From Bombyx mori (Eukaryota; Arthropoda; Insecta; Lepidoptera; Bombycidae), in contig NC_085107.1 of NCBI RefSeq assembly GCF_030269925.1, positions 11,470,001-11,534,000 of the forward strand: 64,000 nucleotides of DNA. Direction: 5' to 3'. Positions 28,801-40,800 of this stretch are shown piece by piece (the first letter of the stretch is position 1; each line of letters begins with the position of its first letter). A model generated the notes under the pieces. It saw only the letters and a program-made list of their open reading frames with translations, was not told the DNA's origin and did not search any database. The position numbers and the translations under genes are program-made.

Positions 28801-31800
28801 CGCTCGGGTGTAAAAGCAACGGAAGGTTTGTTTCGTGGGTGTGAATTCCTTATTTCACCCCACAGCCCGACATATAGGGTGATGATCAGGCGATCCAACC
28901 TTCCACCAAAATTAAATTCCGTATCAACTGCACCAGACGTACGCCGGACCTATTTTACCGACAAAATTTAAAGATTACAAAGGCTATACAATGTACTGCG
29001 AAGTACAAACATGGATAGACGCCAAAGTTAAAACACAAAGATATTTTATGTCTTTGTGACCAGCGATCTCAAAAGGAAATCACATAGGTATCTGGAGCAT
29101 TGTAAAGAATGCTAATGTTAAAATATGCCATAAATTTAAGGCCCAGAACTTTTAAAAAAATGATACAAGACTTATGTCTTGTCTCAGTTTGAACTCTCGG
29201 GGAATATGCTATTATAATAAGTTCCTACTTAAAAAAGAATATCGCCGCACCTTGAGAATTAAAGTGTCGTAACTAAAAATCTTAAGAAAATGAATTTAGA
29301 ACTTTGAGCGGCTTATAAACATGTAGTAGATAATGGTATTCTTATTTTTATATAGATTTTGTTTTTTAGAAATCATATTTAAATACGAATTACATATTGA
29401 TAAAATGATGAAATATGAATAATATTTTTCGCTCTTACCGACAGAATAAAAAAAACTGAACTGGTTATTTAAAGAAAAAATCAAAATTATAGATAAAGTT
29501 GATTATTCAAAACACGAATAAAACAACATTTTCTGAAAATAAATCGTAGCTAGATTGATTTATCGCCCCCGAAATCCCCTGTATACAAAATTTTATGAAA
29601 ATCGTTGGAGCCGTTTCCGAGATTCAGATTATATTATATATATTTATATACAAGAATTGCTCGTTTAAAAATATAAGATAAGATTTATAAATCAATTTAA
29701 GCCTTAAGGTATCAAGATTGAAACTGAAAAATTACAATTATTTCATTATATTTTTGGCGTTTACTCAAATAAATCCAAACAATACAAGGATTGCAAACAT
29801 TTTTTTAGAATCATTTCTTTCAGTTATATCATTTATTAATCTTCATAAATACTTTCCGAATAAAATACTAGTAAATTCTGGCTATGATTATTGCTCATAA
29901 TTTGATGGACAAACACTTGCACAAACAACTCACGCGTCACTTATCATACGTTGATGGTGCTATATCGAAACCTGCTCTGTAGAGTCACTAATAGCTCTGC
30001 TAAGTTTCAAATCAATTATATAAACGCGCGAACGCATACAACACGAACGAATAATCAATCAACCCTATAAAAAATACCCGATTAGTAGATTTAGGTGTAA
30101 CTATCATATATATTATGACAATTTAATTTCAAACTCCTGTTTGAAGGTTCACAGCGACAATATCACACAACTCCAAGTAGGCTGTGAGCTTGTCCATCTA
30201 CGGCTAAGAAAACATAAAATACATTCTAAAAATAATTGAGTTTTTTTTAAATAATGATTATAACGAATAGTGCAGTCATTGGTAAATGTAATAACTAGCG
30301 GTACAACAAATTAAACTTCAAACTGACTAGTATATTCAAGTAATTGTTGACCTTCCTAAACTGTTTGTTTCAAGGTATTACTTACGTACGTATTGTGCTA
30401 AGCCAGTTACTAAGCTAATATATTTTTTGTTTTTATCATTTTGAAATCTTATTTTATGTTTGATAACTAATGCGAAAAAATTTATATCTTGGATTTGGAT
30501 TGAATTAAAACCTAGTTTCCGATTTTTTGTTTTGTTATTTAGTAAACAGTTCATTATTGTATGCTTATAGCTAACTTAAAGAGCTAACCCACTTGATAAA
30601 TTGTAATTAAACTGTAAGGACATTTTGAGGTCGTCGTGGCCTAACGGATAAGACGTCCGGTGCATTCGTGTTGAAGCGATGCACCGGTGTTCGAATCCCG
30701 CAGGCGGGTACCAATTTTTCTAATGAAATACGTACTCAACAAATGTTCACGATTGACTTCCACGGTGAAGGAATAACATCGTGTAATAAAAATGAAACCC
30801 GCAAAATTATAATTTGCGTAATTACTGGTGGTAGGACCTCTTGTGAGTCCGCACGGGTAGGTATCACCGCCCCGCCTATTTCTGCCGTGAAGCAGTAATG
30901 CGTTTCGGTTTGAAGGATGGGGCAGCCGTTGTGACTATACTGAGACCTTAGAACTATATCTCAAGGTGTGTGGCGCATTTACGTTGTAGATGTCTATGGG
31001 CTCCAGTAACCACTTAACATCAGGTGGGCTGTGAGTTCGTCCACACATCTAAGCAATAAAATAAAAAAAACTTAGAGTGAGTTGACTGAGATTGTATTCG
31101 CTTGAGGCCATAACAATCATCACTGCTTTAATTCTATTTTTTAAACTTGTGTTCAAAGATTAGGTCTAAGCTAACGTCCCGATTCTCCTCATAGGTACAG
31201 TGATTTTATACTGGCAGTAAAGGGTGTTTAAATGAAACTTATACATACGTTTAGTATAGAGTTAAGAATTTTCGAATAGGGTTTGATAGTGAAATGACTC
31301 ACTAATTCTATACCAAAATCTAGTCGTTTCGGTATTTGAATATTGAGATTATGTATATTATATAGAACAAATCATGCTTATAATTTAATACATTCGTATC
31401 GTATATTTTTGATCCGTAGATCATGTAGAGTATTGTAGAGTATATGACACGAACTTCTTCAATATGGATATGTTTTATTAATCAATTGCATAATTTGGAA
31501 TTGTTTGTAATGTGGTTTAGTTCCTATTTATAAGAGTAGTATTTTTATTTTCTTTGAATATTTATGTCATTAACGTCAGTTATTTAATTTTTTTTTGTAT
31601 TTAATAGTGCGAGCTTGGTTGCTTGCCTATTTTCAATCTGTTTTGCTGTGCGGATGTATTAAACTCTTAGTTTCCTAGATAAATAAAATAAATAACTAAC
31701 GTTTTTCTTTTGTTTTTTCTTTTGCGCCTTTTTCAATTTTAGGGAAGGGAACAGTCCGGATGATTATACGCGCATTACATACCGGAAACTGCTGGACTTG

Positions 31801-34800
31801 GTGTGCCAGTTTGCCAATGGTTTGCTGGCCAAAGGAATCCGTAAAGGAGATCGCGTTGCAGTCTACATGCCCATGATCTTGGAGGCAGTAATCTGCATGT
31901 TAGCCTGCGCTAGAATTGGTGCTGTACACACAGTCGTGGTATTTATCATTCAGCATTTAAGAATACATTCATATTTAATAATAACTATTTTGGCAAAAAA
32001 AAAAGTAGATTCTTTTGTTGTATTGTTCCTTAAGATATTATGTAATTATTTTGATTATCATTTGATACTAATATAACCCGACCACGCTTCGCTATTACTA
32101 TCGTCAATTATATGAAATACACAACACAAGAAGCAATAACCATTACAAAGACCACGCCTTAAATGCCAACAGTACCAACAATAGTTGTACAAAGTTTCGA
32201 ATTATAGGGGAAAAAAAAAATACGATACCCATTTTGATACAACACTAACAAATGAATATTCGTTTTTAGCTATTAAAAAATCTCATAATGGTATTTTAGT
32301 TCGCAGGATTTTCATCGGACGCTTTAGCGGAGCGCCTTTCCGACGCTAAAGCTAAACTTTTGGTCACCGCTGACGGTGCTTGGCGCGGCGAACGCATGTA
32401 CGTGTACAAGAGAACCTGCGACGATGCCATAGAGAAGGCTAGAACATTCTTCAAGCACAGAGTGGATATGTGTATGGTCGTAAACCACCTCGATAGAGTT
32501 ACACCTGGTGGTAGTTTGAAAAGCGAAATCAAAGATCTCGTGAGTACACTTTCTTCTACGTCGCTTTCTTCATTGCTGAAGGTCGTGTCCCTGAAACTTG
32601 ACCGTGGCCTGTCTCGTGAGCTGTTTCCATCTCGTCCGGTCCTCAGCTTCTCGAATGGCGGTTGCGACTGGCAATATATATTGATATGCTTTTTTTTGCT
32701 GTAATCCTAGAAAACATTTTATTTTTAGTATAATTGGAATGAGGAGACAGATATCTGGTGGCACGAAGTGTTAGAGGGGGAATCTAACATTTGCCCTCCG
32801 GAATGGGTTGCCGCCGAGGATCCATTGTTCGTGCTCTACACAAGGTTTTTATCTTTAATATATCATTTTAATCTTATTATATTATTTTCTACGAGGTCTT
32901 AAACGTAGTTTTATTAGTGAAGGATTGAAAATTAATATTGAACGTGTGAAAATGTTCGTAATAAAATAAATAATAGTTTAAAAAAACTAACAAAATACGC
33001 TTTTACAGAAAATCCAACCAAAAAATTTGAATTAAAAATAGTGTAAGAAAAAATAATTTTATTGCAAAAATCGTGGGGTGCTTTTCAGGATATTATCAAA
33101 ATAACCCTTCTACTCTTATCTGTTCATAAAATGCTTATAACTACTGATACCATGCACCCCACGCCTTTTTTACAATAAAATCATTTTTTATTACACTATT
33201 TTTAATCTAATTTATTTTAAATTTTCTAGTTGCATTTTGTATAAAAGCGTATTTTGTTAGTTTTTTTAAAACTATTATTTATTTTTCATTTTTTAGTTGA
33301 ATTTCAATTTTTTCAATATTTTTTTTCAACTTTTTTTTAAATATTGAATTGTCATCGGTCCTTAATAAGTATACCAAATTTTGAGTTAATCCGACGTCTT
33401 GAAGGGGGTCAAAATCATGTTCAAAGATTCCGTTACATACATACGTCTGAAGCTAATAAAAGCGTGTTAATAAATATAATATTCTTTCGGTGAAGCGGTT
33501 CCACTGGTAAGCCGAAAGGGGTTGTGCACACTACCGCCGGGTACCTGATGTACGCAGCCGCCACGTTCCGATACGTGTTCGACTACCACAGGCGCGATGT
33601 GTATTGGTGCACCGCTGACGTCGGCTGGATCACCGGACACACATACGTTGTGTACGCGCCGCTGGCCAACGCTGCCACCTCGGTTATGGTGAGTAATGAA
33701 ACGAATGGATTTAATGACACGTTCTAACATCGGATGATGATTATTGAGAAAAAAAAACCTTTTCCGACCGCGACGGAGTAAGAAACATGTATTGACGAAT
33801 CCCCCGGATTCACTCTCGGTGTTTTTAGAATTGAGGGTCCGGCATCGGCCACCGTCCTCGTCGAACTCGTCGAGAAGAGTTCGACACGCGAACTAAACCA
33901 TAGACACAGGCCCACTGAGTTTTCGCCGGATCTTCTCAGTGGGTCGCGATTCCGAACCGGTGGTAGATTCTGTGAAGCACTGCTCTTGCTTGGGCTAGTG
34001 TTAGTAAATTATCTCAGGTTGAGCCCGTGAGCTCACCTACACGACCGCGCGTAACTGGAATCACCTCTTAGCCTACCAGCGAATAGGTAGGGATAAAATC
34101 AATATTGGGAAAGTCATCTTTAAGTTTCAAAATACTGGTGCTAAATTTCAAAAAGTGAAATTAACATTTTTTCCAATGTTTATCTACAGTAGCCTGAAAT
34201 TAATAGATTAGAAACAAAATCCTATTGAGTTTAATTATTTATTTATTTCAAATCTATACTAGATCTATATCAGGTGATGTCTAGATCGGCTTAAAAATAT
34301 TTTAATAAAAAAATAATGAATTTCACTTTCAATTCAAATACTATCATAAAGCAAGCTAAGGGATCTGGAGTATGAGACCTCACATTCTGGGAGCAATCCG
34401 GGCGATCCGTCTGGGAATCCTATTCATGACTTATGAAATCGTTATCGATTTGTAATAAATAGAAAAAAAAAACCGCAGCCACACACCAAAGCAATAGCTT
34501 AAAATAGCATCGTCGCAGCTGATAAAGGTGCGCCATGTTCTCGTTTAGGTGTTATATATAGATCGAACATTGACATCATTAACAGATAATGCATCGACAC
34601 AAATAAAACAATGGCTTTCTACATATTAGGGAAATAACAGATCTTTAGTTTTACCAATATATATATATATATAATTTGTGCATGGAAAAGTAGGTACTAA
34701 GATTATGGGCAGAAGAGGAAACCATTTGTGAACATTTGTTAGAAAAATCATAAGGCACATATAGTCGTATCACACGAAACGTGTACATGAGTCGACTATT

Positions 34801-37800
34801 ATCAAAGGCGGCAATGTGACTTTTGGACAATTATTGGTAAATCAGAAAAACGAATTATTGACTTTGTATTCCATTGGCAGTCACAAAACTCTTCTGAACG
34901 ACATCTTAGATAAATAACAGGTTAAGTATTAACCTTTATTTAACGCAGGTTTTGAACCGTATTCTTTGAAGGAGACGATTATATTCAAATCAATCTGTAT
35001 TGACATATCAATAACATTTTTTTGTCCAAATGCACAGATTGCCTTTACCTTCGTCTATTACCTTTGATAATAGACGAGTCACATATGTATACTGGGCTAA
35101 ATTGCGTAAATATCTGGACCGAGCTCAGTATAATTGCAAACCATAACGATATATTCGATTATGAACTATTATAGAGATGTGTAAACGTAAACAAATATTG
35201 TGATAATAAAAATGTTACTAACGTTTTTAAAATATTTAGGTAAAACGCGTTTGCAATGTCGAGTGTGAATGAATTTAATATGCATATATGGCAATATTTG
35301 ACTGTGTATATCACGGTAAAAATAATGTGCATCATATCTATATTACAGATAACATGTGCGGCAGCCCATTATCACGGATTGAATATGCAAATGTAACATA
35401 TAATTCATTATCTTTTCATTCATAACTAAAACAGGTCATGTATCAAATGTTTTCGTTCTTATTATGGCAGTGAATGTCATTTTCGTGTTATCGCGTCATT
35501 AAATCTCATAATAGGTTTCGTGGAGATGTTATCAGGCTTAAGGTGATTGATGTGATGTTTGAAAATTCTGAAAAATATCAGGTTCGGAGTGGCTCCTAGA
35601 CTGTATAGATTACAAAACGTGAATACTCACTTTGAATAGTAGACTTTTACGTCAAATTGCATTGGAATTACGGCTTTTTATATGTGAAAACTGAAAAGAA
35701 AGATTGCTTCGTGGCAAGATTGGTCAAAAATATCGTACGACGATTTCAAAGTTTATTAAATGGGATCTTGATTTTTGTATAATATCTTAAATGAAAATAG
35801 CACTACTATTCCTTATGAATACTGTGATATTATTAATTTCATATATAAAAAACGAAACAAAATAATAAACTAACAATATTAAACCAAAGTAGAATTTTAG
35901 CCGTAAAATATTTTAATAAAAGAAATATTTTTTGCACAGACGATTGAACGAATTCACAACCTCCTGGAGACATGTTTTTTTTATTTTTTTGGAACGAAGT
36001 TCCTTATCGCGCATTGTGAAAGGGGGCTAGACGGAAAAAATTCTTACGAAAAGTTGTCACGACACTTTTTGCTATAAATTCTTACGAAAAGTTGTCACGA
36101 CACTTTTTGCTATAAATTCTTACGAAAAGTTGTCACGACACTTTTTGCTATAGTAAACTATTGTAAGCTGTGCGGCGTCGCATGTTTCTCTGTCTGTCTA
36201 TCTGTCTCTCTCTCTCTTTCTTCATACCTCGAATAGAACTTTAAATTAATATTTTTATAATTGGGAACTTCGTTCCTATCCGGTGTCCCACGACACCACA
36301 CATCTTTTTTATTGCTTAGATGGGTGGAAGAGCTCACAGCTCACCTGGTGTTAAGTGGTTACTAGAGCCCATAGACATCTACAACATAAATGCGCCACCC
36401 ACCTTGAGATAAGTTCTAAAGTCTCAAGTATAATTACAACGGCTGCCCCGCCCTTCAAACCGAAACGCATTACTGCTTCACGGCAGAAATAGGCAGGGCG
36501 GTGGTACCTACCCGCGCGGACTCACAAGAGGTCCTACCACCAGTAAAATGAGGTATAATTACGGCTGGCCCATGTTAAGTACATTCATTGGAAAAATGTG
36601 GTACCCGCCAGCGAGATTCGAAAGCTGGTCAGTCTCATCATACGGACCTCTTATACTTTAGGCCAATCAAAACGAACTTCGACTGCTTGCATAGAAATTG
36701 TACAGATTGCCAATCTATCCTACTATTTTCTCGGATATAGTACCTACATTGACCTTGTCCAAACTTACAGCATACGTCAAATTATGAAATCGAAAATAAA
36801 ATCCTATTATTCACAGCTATTGTAATAATATTTCTGTTTGAGTTTTTATTTACACGTCACGTCTGGATTGGAGATTTTTGAATTTTGAGAGGAAAAAATA
36901 ACCAAATTACTAACAAACTTTGGAGTATGCTATGAAAGAAAACGTCATCTTTTATTCTTTTTTTAATAGTTCGAGGGGACTCCCTACTTTCCGAAGGTCG
37001 ATCGTTACTGGAGTATTATCAACAAGTACAAAGTGACGCAATTTTATACTGCGCCCACTGCAATCCGGGCTCTCATGGCCCATTACAACGTGGAAGATGG
37101 CAATCTGACCATGTAAGTTCTGATCGTGTGCTTACCACGTTTTTAAGCGATTTAACTATTTTTATTTAATTTATGGAATACAACCAATAATTTATTATTT
37201 AAATAATCTATTTTATCAAATAGTTAACATTAATGACTAAATATATAGGTAATTATTTTACGCGAATCATTTGCCGCCCATCACTTTAGCAGTTATATTT
37301 CTGTAGGTATTCCAAAGTCTTATCAGATAGTTGTAAATGTAACAATGACCTTGTAGTAATTCTAATTTTTAAAATTAAAATTAAAATTTAATATGTTTTA
37401 TCATTTTATAATACTAGTTATAATTTTAAGTCAATCATTCATTCTGTGAGTAAGATCAGAGATAACCCTTTGACGAAAGTTCGTGCAATATACGATTTGC
37501 TTTATATTTCGCATTTTAATGTTCGATAAAACATATTTAAAACCAATAGGCTTGTTGATTTGGTATTTATTTTCGTCTTGATTAAAAATCATTTATCGTA
37601 GAAAAATGCGACTAACTAAAAAACGCGACTATAATATGGAATTGTATGTATAATGTAAATAAAAAGTATATACTTTATTGTAATGAATTTTGAGAAGAAA
37701 CTTTAAATAGAATCAAATGAATCTTGGCAGTATGTTAGATCAATACTGATCGAACTTCAAGGTCGACTACACTCTTACAAGACAATTTAATGTTTGGTAA

Positions 37801-40800
37801 CACAAGTACGTATGTATCCATTGTATTTTTATAAAACATACCGAAGAGATAAATATATTATGTAGTATTGTAGGATTTCCGTATTTATATCACTGCTTAT
37901 GAAGCAGATAAGAACTATTATTGTGCACTTTTGATATTCAAATACTAACTATAATATTTTTTTTCTATTACATTCTCTTCTATCAGCCATCATTTTAACA
38001 CTCACTCCTCTCTCTCTCATATCGTCATTCACACGCTCCATTCATGTTTTCTTCGGTTTCCTAAACTCTATTCTCATAAAATTGTACATTGAAAGGCCGG
38101 ATTTGTCGAGTCTCCGTGTGTTGGGAAGTGTGGGTGAGCCTATAAATCCGGCGGCTTGGCTGTGGTACTACACCAGGATTGGGAAAGAGCGCTGTTCTAT
38201 CGTGGACACCTTCTGGCAGACAGAGACCGGGGGCCACGTGATTACCGGACTGCCTGGCGCCACTCCCATGAAGCCTGGTGCTGCAGTAAGTTACCCAAGC
38301 TACAATTTTGAAGCGATTACAGGACTTTTTTTTTTAATTGTAAATATAGTGTAATGACAATGTAATCACCCCTGACCGTTGGATATTGTGATCCACAAGG
38401 AGAAGAAACACCCGGTCTACTATTCCTCGATGGACACCTTTCGACCGAAGCAGGGCTGGGATCGTACCGTCATGATCGTGCATCTACCGAATAAATCCAA
38501 TCGTACACGTGTAAGTTTTTGTACATGGTATTTCTTGAAGTGCTCCCACAACAAAATTGTCATGGCTGAAATTTAGTTTCTTCATAGCGGCTTTATATCT
38601 GAACTGATGTGAACTGTGCTACAGATGTGCTTTGAAAGTATGTGTATGCAATATTATATTATTATGAACATTCATCAAACGATTGCTATATTAAAATGAA
38701 TTAATTTAAGTCTTCTATCTACATATACTATAGCTCGGAAAGAATAATGTTATAAAAACGCCATAGGTTTGTTCGTGACAATGTTAATTTGATATGGTTT
38801 ACAAACATGTTATTTCTAATGTTACTAATACACACGAATAATAAATGGACGTTTAGTTGGACGAAAGCCTATATATCATTCTTTCTAACAACTTTAACTC
38901 TCTAAATAAACAATGTATTTATTCATAGTATTACAAAAACACAAAGTATTTTAATTATAATGTTTACTATTTGAAGTTCTGATATGTATTTGTGTACGAA
39001 ATTCTAATAATACTAAGTTTCTGTCAAAAAGTATCTAATCGTTGACATTCTATTTGTATCCGTCTTCTATAATCGGAAAAAATGTTCGCGGTTATTATAC
39101 CTTTAAGAAAACAATACCTTGTTTTAAATTTTTAATGTTGTTTTAATTATTCTTATAAAGATGTTACTTTGTATACATATACTATGTATTTGTTACTATA
39201 TTTTTATTTCGTATGAAATATAAAATGTATTTTATATTGTACCATGTATTTACATATAGTAAAAGTTTGAGATGTTCAATTGATTCGTTGGATCAAACGA
39301 AATTTATATTATTTAAACTAGCAGTGCCCGCGACTCCGTCCGCGTGGAATAGTGACTTTGGGCAAGAGTTTTTGGACATATCTTTGGTTTATAAACACCA
39401 TCATTTGTGTATTTAGAAAAATCTAATTTAAAGTAATGCTTCTCTATACACGACATTAGACGTATAGCCATCGAGGATCGAAGCATACAGGTTGCTAGGA
39501 TTGCTAACACGTGACAGATAAAGCTGATCGTGTGAAAAGCAATTAACACTAAAGCCTTCGTTAGACAGAACGCGTACTTAACGTCGCGCTCTTCAAATTG
39601 ACTAGATGAGTATAACACTCCTTGACGCAACGCATTCGCCAAATCATAGTGCCTTTCGATAGCAGTGTGAAAATTTAAAAGTATTAAGAAATCGAGTGAA
39701 TCAGATGTTGCATTGTATAAGCATGGGTATTTTCTAACTATTTATATAATTTTTTCGGGCATTATCTAGTATTTTAATACACATTCACTCGGACGCTAAA
39801 ATAAAATTTGTAAAAAATTACAACGCCTGACGTCAAAGCGTCCTAACACCGCGACAGAGCGCTGCGTATTTATAGCGCTGGGGCTCTGTTTGACGGTATG
39901 TTACATCGATATATTACCACTAGATCCCGCGTAAAGGCGTCAAAAGTAACCAAACAAAACAGTGCTTAGATTCATATTAAGCACTGTTTTGCCGTCAGTG
40001 TCACACCGACCGTCGAGTGGAACGATCCTAAAATGCGCTGTAAAAAGATGTAAAAAACACGCTTATAAAGAGAAAACGACATGAAATTTAGTATTTTTGG
40101 TAAGTTTTATAATTTTTATTAACAGATAGTGATAAATATTTGAAATAAATCAGTTATTCTTACCAAATTAGTACTTCAAGAAATTAAATCCTATTATTTT
40201 GCTTCGCAGTTATTTCTTTCGCACACATAATAACGATTACATGCAAGACAAGGATGAAATAGGGCTATTTCAGAACAAGTGTAGTGGAGTCACATAATTT
40301 TTTATTTTTTTATTTTTTTTATTACTTAGATGGGTGGACGAGCTCACAGCCCACCTGGAGTTAAGTGGTTATACTGGAGCCCATAGACATCTACAGCGTA
40401 TTTACGCTGCCATTTGCGTATTTGCGCCACCCACCTTGAGATATAACTTCTAAGGTCTCAAGTATACATAGTTACAACGGCTGCCCCACCCTTCAAACCG
40501 AAACGCATTACTGCTTCACGGCAGAAATAGGTGGGGTGGTGGTACCTACTCGTGCGGACTCACAAGAGGTCCTACAACCAGTAATTACGCAAATTATAAT
40601 TTTGCGGGTTTGATTTTTATTACACGATGTTATTCGTTCACCGGTGAAGTCAATTGTGAACATTTGTTAAGTACGTATTTCATTAGAAAAATTGGTACCC
40701 GCCTGGGATTCGAACACCTAACTCAGGTATAATTATCTATAGTTATACAATATTTGTTGTTAATCATAAGGAATTAAATTGAAAAAATTGAATGAATATG

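Noticed and set aside
28714..28971. 85-residue reading frame
   Set aside because: No ATG start, no recognisable motif, overlapping open frame on the other strand; probably unidentified repeat.
30628..30715. tRNA gene
   Set aside because: A and B boxes are present, but the sequence continues into the SINE linker and tail and is shared with decayed copies at 36.6 and 8.9 kb; it is a SINE head.
36038..36151. CRISPR-like array
   Set aside because: Units are directly adjacent without spacers and the genome is eukaryotic; it is a minisatellite.
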